Assembly: GCA_018340805.1 (NCBI GenBank)
Contig: JACMZG010001911.1
Span: 33,490,533-33,554,532, forward strand
Reading direction: 5' to 3'
DNA: 64,000 bases
Source: Microvelia longipes
Taxonomy: Eukaryota > Arthropoda > Insecta > Hemiptera > Veliidae
Each line of letters opens with the position of its first letter. The first letter of the stretch is position 1. Of the stretch, positions 1-11,329 are shown piece by piece. A program made the position numbers and the translations under genes. Under the pieces are notes generated by a model. It saw nothing but the letters and a program-made list of their open reading frames with translations. It did not search any database and was not told the DNA's origin.

Positions 1-2
1 AA

Positions 3-272
3 AACAGACACGAGGAGACAGTGCTCTGCAGATTGCGACTTGGACACACTAGAATAACACACAGCTATTTATTCGCAATAGACAAAGAACGACCAAAATG
101 CAGACTCTGCAATGAACTGTTAACAGTACAGCATTTCCTAATGGTCTGCATTAGGCTGCAAGACTCACTTCAATTTCACCAAATACCGACAACAATGGCA
201 GACATTTTAGGCGACGATGAACAAACCATTCAAAATTTATTAAACTTTTTAACAGATAACGAGTTCTATTGA
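3..272 (+). pseudogene. C-terminal end of an I-like non-LTR retrotransposon ORF2 (5' partial)
   Basis: The reading frame is open from the window edge to a TGA at 270-272. It encodes the typical tail of the RNase H-bearing ORF2 of arthropod non-LTR retrotransposons: a basic stretch ending in LCRLRLGHTRITHSYLF, then a zinc-knuckle-like CRLC followed by a histidine and cysteine (QHFLMVC). In intact elements this region follows RNase H and is thought to bind RNA. Only about 90 codons are in the window, so the rest of the element lies upstream. No stop or frameshift interrupts this part, but activity cannot be judged. The assignment to the I/Jockey supergroup rests on the motif order and on the 3' tail that follows. 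Confidence 0.8.
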
Positions 273-630
273 GACGTATAACCAGATACTATCTAAATTA
301 TCCATTTAAACCTATAGAGTATAAAATGTAGTCTTTTTAAATCTATCAATATCTAATTTAAACTTATACTTAATATCAGCTATATTATATCTTATATATC
401 TAAGTAATAAATCATCTAGCTTATCTTGACCATTTAAATAATCATAATCCTCTATATCATAAATAATTATAACCTATATAGTATCATTTAAATAATCTAG
501 CTCATATTAATCATCTAATTGTTAATATTTAATTTGTTAATATGTATTATTATAGACTATTGTAGAGGTGCTAATGACCTAAGAGTTGAGCACCTCAAAA
601 ATAAATAAATAAAATAAAAATAAAAATCCT
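273..630 (+). mobile_element. 3' UTR and A-rich tail of the same non-LTR element
   Basis: This AT-rich stretch follows the ORF2 stop. Near its end is a stem with arms GAGGTGCT (565-572) and AGCACCTC (589-596), followed directly by reiterated AAATA/AATAAA units up to about 630. A stem-loop just before a simple-repeat tail is a common 3' end in this group and is where the element's reverse transcriptase is expected to start copying. The tail marks the insertion end; the other end is outside the window, so no target-site duplication can be checked. Confidence 0.65.
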
Positions 631-2230
631 CTTCTCTTTCACCTAAATGAAAATAAAATAAAAAGTCGCTTTTTTAACCTTTACTTGAGTACCACCTTGT
701 AAAGCGGTATCCATCAAACTAAGGTGACATAAGGGTAAATATTACCACCTGTAGAGTTTCAATTAACCATCTTGAATTGGGACTTGGTGAAAACTATTTG
801 GACTTTTGTATGGCGTGAGAAAAGAGAAGAAAGGAAGAATAAACTATAAAAAAAAGAAAAATACTCAAGAAAAAAGGTCATATGTGGGTAATAGTTTAAC
901 TGGGTACTATCTCAGGTTGGTGCCTACTTTAATACAGTCATATTGGGGTTATAGTTGTTTTTAAGAATAAGAATATTTTTTATTACGGACTTACATCCAA
1001 TAAGTAAATTACAAAATAAAACAAAGAATTATCAAGTTACAAAATTAACAATGTACAGAAGTTAAAACATGAATATAAAATATATAATAAAATAGAGTAC
1101 CAACTCAAAATGTCATATAGGGAAAGAAGGTAATATGGGGGTAATTTAATAGGGTACCTACCCAGGTTAGTACACAAGGAAAGAAGGTCTATTGTGGGTA
1201 ATATTTAAAACAGGGTACCGATAGAAGGGGATTGGGGAAAATAAATATATATTTTAAAAAACGTCAAATATGTAAATATAAAATTAAATGTCAAAAAATG
1301 ACATTCCTATTTTTACAGTTGAAGGAAATTAAATTTTGAAAAAAGGTGTAAAAAAGAGCGCATTTAATTAGATTAATATGGAAAATTAACGGAATATGAA
1401 CATGAAGGGTTTAGTTTTACAGTAACACCAGGAAAAGCAAAGTGGGAAATGTTTCCGCTGAGTAACAATAAAATAAAATTTTACTTTATGAAGAAGATCA
1501 TAAACTCATCTATTAGCAATATATAGTTATTAGTATAAAAATCGTAGAATTTAATTTTTACTTTTAATTATAATTTTTGTTAAGTTTTTCTGATAGTTAC
1601 AACTGAAAAACTTTAATTTGTGTAGTATTGATCTTTTAAACAGAAAAATACAAGTTTTTTTTATACAACAAATTTTTATCATTATTTGCATTACTCTCCA
1701 TTAGTATTAGTTATTTTTCATTAAGGAACTTGATGATACATTAATAAATACCATTTCAGAAATAAATAATAACAAATTACATTGGTTAAAATTGCATTAT
1801 TAACCCAAGTGTGTCCCATCGTCTTTTTCAAAAATTATTAAAAACAAATTTAAGTTCTTTTTAATTATGTAAGTTCAAAACTACTTGTAGTTTTCTAACT
1901 ATTTTGTTAAAAATACAAGTATTAAGAAAAATTGTGTTCCTGTGAGTTCTAAAAAAATCTTGTATTTTTTCTAAGTGTTAACTCCATCACACCTGCGCAT
2001 TTTGGTATCTATAATGAAATTAATGCAAACCGCCACGTTCCTAGACCAAAAATTCAGGCAGATTTTATAAAAATTGAGATTGGTATTTAAGTAAAAAGTA
2101 CCTTGAACACAATACGTTTCCTTTATACCTATGATAGGAGATGAAGAATATTAAAGATATAACAGAACAAATAAAAATTTAACAAACAATTAAATTGTAG
2201 ATATAATTTAGTGTGTGTAGTTGTGTATAG
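631..2230. other. AT-rich non-coding stretch, nothing recognised
   Basis: No open frame of useful length, no repeat unit and no splice pattern that I can support. The sequence has short ACC/GGTACC-rich phrases near 680-1230 (for example GGGTACC at several places) that look like worn dispersed repeat, but I could not define an element. Confidence 0.4.
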
Positions 2231-2234
2231 AAGT

Positions 2235-2528
2235 GTCATTGTTGGGTACGAATACGTGGATCTAGGCTACGCTAGTGTAATTGTAGGGTACGAATGCGTG
2301 GAACTAGGCTACGCTAGGGTCATTGTAGGGTACGAAAGCGTGGAACTAGGCTACGCTAGGATCATTGTAGGGTACGAATGCGTGGAGCTAGGCTACGCTA
2401 GGGTCATTGTAGGGTACGAATACGTGGAACTAGGCTACGCTAGGGTCATTGTAGGGTACGAATGCGTGGAACTAGGCTACGCTAGGGTCATTCTAGGGTA
2501 CGAATACGTGGAACTAGGCTACGCCAGA
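2235..2528 (+). repeat. 42-bp minisatellite, 7 copies
   Basis: Seven head-to-tail copies of a 42-bp unit, each reading roughly GTCATTGTAGGGTACGAA, then a variable TGCG/TACG, then TGGAACTAGGCTACGCTAG. Because the unit is a multiple of three, the plus-strand frame stays open over all copies and would encode a 14-residue repeat (VIVGYE-x-VELGYAR). Copies differ at a few positions only; several changes alter the residue at position 7 (Y, C or S). There is no conserved flanking gene and the ORF begins in unique AT-rich DNA, so I treat it as a minisatellite rather than a protein. Confidence 0.9.
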
Positions 2529-2540
2529 GTTAGGCCTTAA

Positions 2541-3400
2541 ATCGTTTAGTTAAAAAGAAGGGATACTTTTTTGAACCCTTATTACTATCTTAAATTAAGA
2601 ATTAAAAGATAAGAAGGTCTGATTACGTATAAAAAGATTTTCTATTGAAATTCTGCCTGGCCATTTAAAAGCCTACTTAGCTTTTCTTTGGCTCAATAAA
2701 CATTTTCAAGGGTAAACAGCCTCAATTTTAACTCTTTGAACTTTTTTTCCATTTTTACTTCTCTCTGTAAGATAACCTAAAGAAGATAATCTGTTAAAAA
2801 TCTAAAAAAGGGAGAAGTTAAAAAAAACTTTTTAAAGGTTTTTTAACCCGTTGTTTTGCAAAACTTCATCTTTGTATTCATCTTAAGACTTCTTTTGATT
2901 CGCCTATTTTGGGGCTGAAAAGTTTGTTAAAAACTATCTTTTAGGTGGTTTTGGCGGTGTTATGTTATAACTTTTTAGCACTAATGAACTTTTTTATTTG
3001 TTTTTTGTTGAAAAGTAATTTAAAAGGAAAACACGGTTTAAGAAAAACTGCTGGATTAACAAAGTTTTTTTTAAATATACAATTTTTAAAAAAGTAGCCC
3101 ATGGGCTAAAATATATAATACTTTTTAAAAGTTTCTTAAATAATACTTTGTATCTTGAGTCTCTATTAGTTTGGAGTAGTTATACCGTTTACTCTTAATT
3201 ACTACTAATTACTCTTAAGCTCACTCTAAGGAAAAATTCATGTGTTAATTTTAAAAATCTTTTATTTACTGATATAACAATATTAGTGTTATATGTGTTT
3301 CTATATAAAATTAATTTGTTGTAAAATAAGAACTTAAAGAATTATTTAATAGTTAATAATTACATTTCTTCTGAGTTAGAGCGTTATTCCGAGTTGTTTT
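2541..3400. other. AT-rich non-coding stretch, nothing recognised
   Basis: Low-complexity AT-rich sequence with many T- and A-runs and no supported ORF, repeat or RNA gene. A short perfect stem (TAGTGCGA / TCGCACTA, loop CTT) lies just beyond it near 3460. Confidence 0.4.
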
Positions 3401-3940
3401 TATAGGCTACGCTTATATAAGGATAGAATAAAAAGGTAACCAACTCCCCTAAAAAACCTAGTGCGACTTTCGCACTACAGTCTATCGTTTAGTTTAAAAA
3501 TCTTGACAGGTCAGTTTAGACACCTCTGATTCTTAAGAAAAAAATCCCTGCAAGATGGGAGCGGGAAAAACTATGTAAACAAATCAGGTTATTTTACCGT
3601 ATTTTCTTGGCAATGTTTTTTTACATTTCTGTTGTGTAGTTTTATTTTAAAATATCATATTTAAGATTAATTTTAAAGTAGTTTTTAAAACGATGTAAAC
3701 AAAAGAAGAACCACAAACAAAGCGAACGATTGCCGGGAAGAAGGTTTTTGCCCTACAGCGGTTATTGTGGTAGGGATTTTTTTTCTCTTTTTAAGTGAGA
3801 GGTTGGGAGCGGCTTCTCTGATTGGTCAATCCAAAGTTTCTTCTTTTGACATTCGCAATCGTATTAGAATCTCGAATTAGTGAGTAAAGTCACTTGTTGA
3901 TTCTATTCTACTATTGCTACGCTTCATTTGGTGGCAGCGG
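3400..3940 (+). mobile_element. Possible LTR and primer-binding site of a gypsy-like element
   Basis: A TATA-like TTATATAAGG sits near 3411, and the block ends with a phrase, GAGTAAAGTCACTTGTTGAT (3891 on), that recurs in diverged form near 9990 and 16757. It is followed at 3929-3940 by TGGTGGCAGCGG. A TGG-starting GC-rich 12-mer right after an LTR end is what a tRNA primer-binding site looks like, and the orientation fits the plus-strand gypsy pol relic 2 kb downstream. No matching second LTR was found and the 5' boundary is a guess. Confidence 0.35.
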
Positions 3941-5714
3941 TAAACTATTTTATATTGGAAATAGAGAATTCTCGTAGGAAGGCAAAATTTTTTTGTATGT
4001 AGTTATAAAGAAGATGATGTAGTTATAAAGCTATACATAAGCCAGTAGTGCTATCAGATAAATTCGTAACGGGAAATTGGTATGATTATCTAAAATATTT
4101 TCATAACAAATCTGGAGTGAGTTTAATTATATAACAACATTTAATCGATATAACCCAGGTAATCACATGTGGGCGTCTAAATTAAAAAAAACATAAACGT
4201 TTTTTAAATTGTTTTAGGCTGCATTAAATGCCAAAATTTATCTTCTAGCTCGTGGATAATTTAGCTAATAATTTTCACCTGTTTAAACCGATTAAATTAT
4301 GAAATAAATTGAATAAAATGTAAACTTATTTGCTATCCGAGGGGTTATGTAAAAGTTTAAAGACGACAAGCAAAGCGCTTTAGCTATTTAGAAGTATGAC
4401 TATTTAGAAAGTATAAAAAGTTAATTTCAAACTGAATGTAGGCAAAAAGCGGAAAGTTAAGCCACGCCTACTCAGTTGAAAAGTAGGTCTACCGCAGTGC
4501 TAGCGTCGATCGGAATCCAAATTTTCCCTCCATTGAGTCGACAGTCTTACTGTTTAAGTATCTAGTCTCTGCTCTGGTCTCACTCACTCTCAAAAAAACA
4601 TAGGGACAAACAAAACACTAGCAACACACCATTTTTCTGTCAATCAGTAAAATTTTGGTGAAATCATTTTTAAATTATTTAATGTTTATGTTATTATTTC
4701 TTATAAATTAATGAAATTTAGTTATTCTGACAGATAAAAACAGCTGCGAGCACACCTTCTAAAATAAAAACAAAATATATGGGGGTCCTATTTTATTTAC
4801 AAAGGAACTATAATGTGAGTAGACTTCCTCTTCTCCTTTCACCCTCCTATAAATAACTTTAGGATGGACAAATCAGGAAAAAGTAAAATTTTTGAGCGTG
4901 TTAGTTCTACAAATAATGAATATAATAATGTTTATAGGGAGGTAACCAAACGTACAACCTCCAGAACAACGCGAGTTTAGGAAACGAGTATTTAAGCAGG
5001 AAAAAAGGGACCCAATTTAAAAAGTAAGTCACAGCAAATATCTGAATTGACTAGAGCAGTGGGAATATTAGTTGGTGCCTCTTTGAGTATCTGGTTTACT
5101 CCCCAAAAACATAACCTGCCAGGGGTGTTTGGAGAGGAGTCCTGTTTAAGCCTTAGAAAACACAAAAAACTGAGGTCAGCCATCATTAAGGACCAAGTGC
5201 TGGCTGGTTCTAATGTATTGGCTCCTATTGCTAAAGCACTATTCTAATTTTATTGACACTAATATTAATGATGTTAAAGCATAGATATAAATCGCCTTAT
5301 AGGTGCGTGTAAAACGCTGGTTAGCAGACACTTTGCTGAGTAGTCAAGGATCAAATTTACTGGTATAATCTTGTTGGTGTACTTTCTAGGCGAGCAGAAA
5401 GTTCAAATATACTTTAATGAAGGAGTAGGGATACAGTTCAAGTAATTATCCACAATGAAACGTTGATACATGGCTGAGTGATTGAAGAAGGCAAAGAGGT
5501 TGTTTTTTGAGCCATCGATTAGTAAGGATGACGTGTCAACCCTTCAATTGGCTGATGCAATTGCGACGGTGAAAGGAAACTTATTTCTTTGTGAATATTA
5601 CATGGTAAAAAGAAAGTGGGTGCTATTAACCCTTACTTTGAGGTAAATAAAAATGTGGAGCTTTCAGAAAATAAAAAAGTTGAAGCAATTTTTAATATGT
5701 TTGTCACTACGAGT

Positions 5715-6540
5715 TTATCAAAACACAAAAGAAACAGCTAATGAAAGTTTTAGAAGAATTTAGAGACATTTTACTCCACTAGAGGTTGTAATGTTTGCAG
5801 AGTTGGCATTGTAAAACATAAAATCTTTAATGAAGGTTATTAAACCAGTATTTAGAAGAACTCCATGTCAGAGGTAGAGAAGCTCGTGAAGGAAATGTTG
5901 AATCAAGGCATCAAAGAACCATCGGTGTCCCCATAGTCAAGTCCCATTCTAAGGAAGGAAGATCGATGTACGAGATTTTTTATTGATTACCTGAAGCTGA
6001 ATTTAACTACAAAGAAAAATGTTTATCCTTTTACAAGGATTGATAATATCTTGTAGCTGTTTCTTTTTCATCTCTAGATCTCGCAACAGGTGTAAGTAAA
6101 CTACCAAAACAAAGGAAAAAACAGCTTTCGTGACATGTGACGGTCTTTACCAATTTATGCCGTTTAGGCTAAGTAATGTCCCTGCCGCGTTTCAGCGGTT
6201 AATGGATTCGGTGCTGAGCGCATTAAAGTTGTTAGTTACCATGGTATACTTGGATGATGTTGTGATTTGGAGTCATATTATTGAGAAGTACATAGAACAA
6301 TTAGGAGAAGTATTTATCTGCTTGCGTTAAGTTAATTCAAACTCAAGCCAAATAAATGTAATTTGATTAAAAACAACCTAACCTGGAGGATATTGTTAGT
6401 ACAGATGGCATAGCAGCGGATCCAGATAAAACAAAAACTGTTAGTGATTGGCCAAAACCGTCATCTGTGAAGGAACCGCGCTCGTGTTTAGGGTTCGCAG
6501 CGTACTACTGCTGGGTTCGCTATGTTTGGGTATAAAATTC
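5715..6540 (+). pseudogene. Ty3/gypsy-like pol relic (reverse transcriptase)
   Basis: Translating across several frames recovers the usual order of a Ty3/gypsy reverse transcriptase. A linker of the EEFRDIF type (about 5745) comes first. The RT start follows near 5850, as RRTPCQ-like and EKLVKEMLNQGIKEP. A core around 5940-6050 reads SSPILRKED...FIDY.KLN. The longest open piece is at 6130-6330, with DGLYQFMPFRLSN and the catalytic YLDD. A connection stretch near 6410-6530 has DPDKTKTVSDWPKP. Polymerase relics of this type copy the element's RNA into DNA. There are many stops and frameshifts and no recognisable RNase H or integrase downstream, so it is dead. A possible gag-side frame at 5047-5247 could belong to it but has no recognisable domain. 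Confidence 0.8.
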
Positions 6541-9080
6541 ATTACATTATGCCATAATATAAATTTAATTTAACCACATCTAAACTATAATAAATTTGTG
6601 AGGTGGCTAAATTTATGGGAGGGAGCAAATATCCTAACTATCTCGATTATGTGCATACACGGGTACTTGTTGTTACATTAAAATTGTCGGATTTATACTT
6701 ATGTTTATGACTTATCTTATGTTTATTAATGATAATAATTGTTGGGGTTGAATTGGCCGAACCAGGATTCACCTCACAACCTATAAGCTGGTTAGCACAA
6801 AATAAACAATAGATCGGACTGTAATATTTGTTGAAGTGATGAGATGGATAACAAAGAACACCTTATGAAATCAATTTGGTTATAATTATATACCATAAGC
6901 CCTGTATATATAGGTAAAATAAATAATTTGGCATTAGCGAGCAATAAGACCCCATGAACCCTTTGATGATGAAATGACTTCTTCTCTTCCTTCCTCTTAA
7001 TATAAACTTAGATGTGTTTAAATCATAAACCTACGATTAGAATGGAAGTTGATGATGACTTATCTTTGATGGATGATAATATAATACCATGAAGGTTGAT
7101 CCACTGGTGATGGTGATGAATATGAGTTGGTGATAAGTGGCAATGTCAAAAAAATGGCGCTGTTAACACTCTTACACAACCATAAAACTACTAAGAAATG
7201 GGGTTGAGACACAAACATTGATCTAGAAGTTGCTGAGTCGACGTTGCCTAATAAATTGTGACTGTCAATCTGCAATACATTGGTGCGTTGCGGGATTAGC
7301 ATAATGAATTGATTCTAGGGAACCTAAATATGGACTAATTAAAATCTAAGTAGGAACTATGGTATATCTCTCAGATAGATTAACGATTAACTTAAATCAA
7401 CAAAAATACATCAACAAATGTTAGGAGATGTCCTAACAATAATAATTGGTTTGTTTAAATTTACTATCATAATTGTTTTCAGGTTCGAAATACGTACGAG
7501 ACAAGGTTGTGGAGCGGAGTTGAAGTAGAACGAGGTGGACTCGAGAGCTCTGTCTTAGAAATGGAAGCAACTGCTACAGCGAGGATGTTTAGGGACTCGA
7601 ACAAAGCGAAAATATCATGCCTGGCATCGCAGTTCAACTTATATTCCAGAACAGTTTCTACTTTTATATTAGAAGATACACCTCAATTAGCTCATGTTCT
7701 AGGACCTTCGTCTCCTAAAGGTAATCAACAGATTAAATAATTTTTGGTGCTATGAACTAAGTTTAATCCTGAGGCCTGTTTCTAACCTCTTGCAAGGCAT
7801 CTTTTAAAACATTTTGTTAGATTTTTTGTTACAAAAAACTATGCACACTTACTTACTTGAGCTATTTCTATTATACTGGTAAAGGATTTTTATGACTGAA
7901 AAGTCTTAAAACCAATTTTAAAGGGACAGGCGTGTGAGAAAAACTGATTATTCGCTTTAGTGAATCGATTTTCACGCTTAAGCTCTCAAACTCAATGTTT
8001 AATAAATGATAGAGTAACAAAAAAAATTATTTAAATGCATCAGAACTTGTTAATTGCACTTGATGTACAGACTAGGTAATGAGATTTAATTTAAAATAAA
8101 GTACATAAAGTTACTTTACTCTTACGTACATTTGATTTTTATCTTCTCTTTTATTTTATTTACTTCTAAAGAAAAGTCTCAAGGAAAAAGGCCCTTAATA
8201 GGAAGGAAATAAAGGTCAAAAGAGATGTGGACTAGAATAAAGAGATTGTGTGCGCACTCTATGGGCTAAAACTAAAGCTGTAATTAACAGAGTAAGGGGT
8301 GATAGTGCTCTACGTGCTGTGAATCTATTAACTTTTCTTCTTTCTTCGTCCTTTTCTACATAAGTTAAAAGAAACACATTTTTCCTAAAACCTTAAAACT
8401 TTAATTTACTGTTAAAATTAGTCTTTCAATAAACATTAAGAGATTGCGAACCTGCTCTGTGGCGCGTACATTCGTACAACCCTACTCCTTTCCTAATTTT
8501 TTCCGGTTTGCTTAGATAGAAGTAATTTTTTTAAGAAATTCATTTAAAACGCCAATTTGAAAGGGTTTAATTTTTTTCTTAACTTTGTTTTAAGAAATAC
8601 TACTTAAAGTAAATCATATAGGTTAAATGTTTATACTTCGTGTTTATTGGGAATAAAAGGGACTTAAAGAAAAGTCGGGTAATAGCACGACTTCACGCTA
8701 CGCTTTGTCCTTCTCCCATTCCTTTTGTTTATTTTGGTATATTGAGAATTAAAATGTTATTTTCGAATCCAACGTGACAGTTTCTTTGGAGGTTTAGACC
8801 TGTTTGTTTATTTAATATTATAACCCCCACCAAAAACACTAGTCTAGCATGGCCAAGCCTAGCATGAAAAGAATTGAGATCTTATTTTACGCCAAAGTCT
8901 TATTGACCTCACAATTTGATCGACATTATTTATTAATCATGACATCAATTTGACAAGGTAAGTACGTGTCGAAAGGTATCGTACTATTTAACACTTATTG
9001 CACAGAGAAATTTCACGATGCGTGTCTATTAAACTAAGCAACCATATTATATTACAGTACTTAAAATATAACTCGCATCG
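6541..9080. other. Non-coding stretch, nothing recognised
   Basis: The longest open frame (7507-7740, plus, about 77 codons) starts at a TTG and resembles no family I know. The region has no splice pattern, tandem repeat or RNA gene that I can support. A sequence from about 6540 onwards may be further worn gypsy element but carries no protein motif. Confidence 0.4.
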
Positions 9081-9087
9081 TATATCG

Positions 9088-9180
9088 TATAACTGTGTGT
9101 ATTTGTTATCGTAGCATGTTTATGCCACAGAGTTGAAATATCGAAGAAGAATCAATCTTTAGGTCAATTTGTTCTCTTGC
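9088..9180 (+). repeat. Fragment of the GAGTTGAAA dispersed repeat family
   Basis: The stretch from TGTGTGTATTTGTTATCGTA to the segment after TTTATGCCACAGAGTTGAAA matches the same order of phrases at 19285-19400 and 47870-47970 (microsatellite-like TGTG, TTATCAT, TTTATGC.AGAGAGTTGAAA, then AATCTTTA). It is a short worn copy. Confidence 0.5.
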
Positions 9181-9684
9181 CAAATTAGTGTGAATGAGCG
9201 TAGTGAATATGACGAAGAAACTTTTCGTGGTACCCATGGCCCGATTTCATTTATCATTAATGAATACAAAATATGTTTCCCTTCTTTGATTAAAATGAAA
9301 ACGTTCAGCGAGACAGATATAATTTGCCCCTCTAGAGTCAAGTGATGAATCAATTATTGAATTGCATTAAACAGAATGATCGTAATTTTTTAATGTTAAA
9401 ACGTTTGATGTTTCCATAGACAAATAAATAAACGGGACTGTAAACAAAACAGCTGCGTAAAATAATACCGTAAGGTGAATCTCACAGCGTCTGCTACCTA
9501 AATATTTTCTTTTTTTATCCGCTCAAAAGAAATTCAAAAGAAAAAGGAAGTTATTAAGACTGTCTGATAGTTTATTAATATCTCATAAAAATGTTGGAAA
9601 AAATCGTTTTACTTACTAAAATAGCAGCAAATATAAAAGACAAATACATCATTCTATATTAGATAACCCTATTTTAGTGTGTTT

Positions 9685-9898
9685 GAGATATTTGCTCCTA
9701 GACGATTCTATGGGACACGGAAACTATCGAACGCTTTGTCATCAGCATTCTTTTTTCTATCAGCATCCGGTTTCAGTTCCGGTTTTTTTAATTAATATCA
9801 TAATGTAAACAAACACGTTATTTTACTAATACATTTGAACATTCGTTTATATCGTGGCAGTATGCCACTTATATAAACTAGTAATATGACCAACTGTT
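9685..9898 (+). repeat. Dispersed repeat with near-palindromic core, copy 1
   Basis: Matches the reverse complement of 24827-25060 at both ends: CTAGACG.TTCTATGGGACACG near 9707, and ATACATTTGAA followed by TATATCGTGGCAGTATGCCA near 9851. The latter core is itself almost self-complementary (GTGGCA-GTA-TGCCAC). The middle parts of the two copies differ, so this is a family with internal divergence or deletion, probably a non-autonomous DNA element. No transposase is seen. Confidence 0.6.
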
Positions 9899-10530
9899 AT
9901 AGGACACAACCACGTGACTGCGACCTCCAGCGTCGACGCCTCGTAGCAACCTTAGGCCTAAGGCCTCTTGTTTTACAACTCGAACTACGTGAGAAAAGTT
10001 GCTTGTTGATTTTATTTCACTGGATGAAATTGAATAGATTAGTTCACATTATATAGAGAGGTACATTTGGGTATAATATTATTAATTGAAATTAGTAATA
10101 TATAGATAAAATATACCTAAGTGATCATACTATATATGTATTGTGCTAGTGTACATACCTCATTAGATAAGCATGTTGTTTGGTTTACAAAATTTTAAAG
10201 ATATTTACGCATATACGCAGTTTATTTGACGGTGTCAAACGTTATTTCTTGTTATTTTAAAATCTTGCTTTGTCAAGTGAAATAAAGAAAAATGACTGGT
10301 AAATTTAGTTGTTACACTGAAAGCGTTTTATTAAGGAAAAGTTATAACAAACCTACTCAAACAATATACACATAATGCGTCACAAAATATCTAATTTGTC
10401 ATGAACTAATTATGTGGCGCGAGTCTCTTCAAACTAAAAGAAACTAGCGAGGGATCTAAAACTGTAAATCATATTTCTTTATAAATGACATGTAAAATAT
10501 TTCCTTGTTAAAAAAATCTAAAAAGAACTA

Positions 10531-10620
10531 ACAAGTCGGGTACGGGGTACCTCAGAACTATTCCTTACCAAATAACATTCGCTGCGCTCATACTCAGAAT
10601 ATGGGGAGTGGCTTTTTTCT
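10531..10620 (-). repeat. Terminus of a repeat ending GTACCCCGTACCCGA
   Basis: Read on the minus strand this segment ends in GGTACCCCGTACCCGACTTG, preceded by a GAGCG.AGCGAA phrase. The same pair, a GAGCGAAGCGAG phrase followed by GTACCCCGTACCCGATT, closes the composite repeat at 19850-19945. The shared terminus marks a dispersed element end. Confidence 0.55.
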
Positions 10621-11227
10621 AAGCCATTAATGACTGTTAAAGACGTCATTGAAAAATTATTAACCAGAGTGCACAAGATCTAAAGATTAATTTTTGTACC
10701 TAATATTGCTTTATCACAGGGAACTATCATGATAAGAGACTCGCACATATAGACAGAAAAATTGGTTAAAACAACTCAGACGGTTTTGAAAACACCTGAA
10801 ATTCCTGATTTTGGTTCTTAATCAGAACAAAAATATGATTTAATGTCTAGTTATGAGGTATTTTTTTTAAAAGCTGCGTCATCAAAAATGTAAGCGAATC
10901 GTTAAAAATAGAAAATTTGTTTATGGGGATGAAAATTGATGCATATGTCCCCTCTAAGTGTTGCATTAATCGACCAGATTTTATCCGGATATGTTTTGCC
11001 ATTTCGTAAACGTTGATTTTAAACTTTGATGACCTATAATTATCAAGGTTCCTTCTGCTTTCACGTAGGTGGCGTAAAGCAAGAAGAACTAGTAAAAATA
11101 GTTAAATGGCTATTTAACTTTTAGATTTTAAATATTACAAGTTTTTAATTTCAGATTTTATGTTAATTTATTGCGATTATACACGAAAAAATTATGTATA
11201 ATTTTGATCTAATAAATGTTTATTCTA

Positions 11228-11231
<4 letters not shown>

Positions 11232-11310
<79 letters not shown>

Positions 11311-11326
11311 GTGTGTGTGTATGTAT
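11232..11326. repeat. (AT)n-(GT)n microsatellite
   Basis: About 77 bp of uninterrupted AT dinucleotides followed by CT and a short GT/ATGT run. The two open frames that cross it are produced by the repeat. Confidence 0.98.
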
Positions 11327-11329
11327 TTC

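Noticed and set aside
2211..2540. 109-codon open frame over the minisatellite, as a repeat protein
   Set aside because: The open frame follows from a 42-bp period; it starts at a non-ATG codon and has no gene context.
7507..7740. 77-codon open frame as a gene
   Set aside because: Non-ATG start, no domain, no splice or repeat support.
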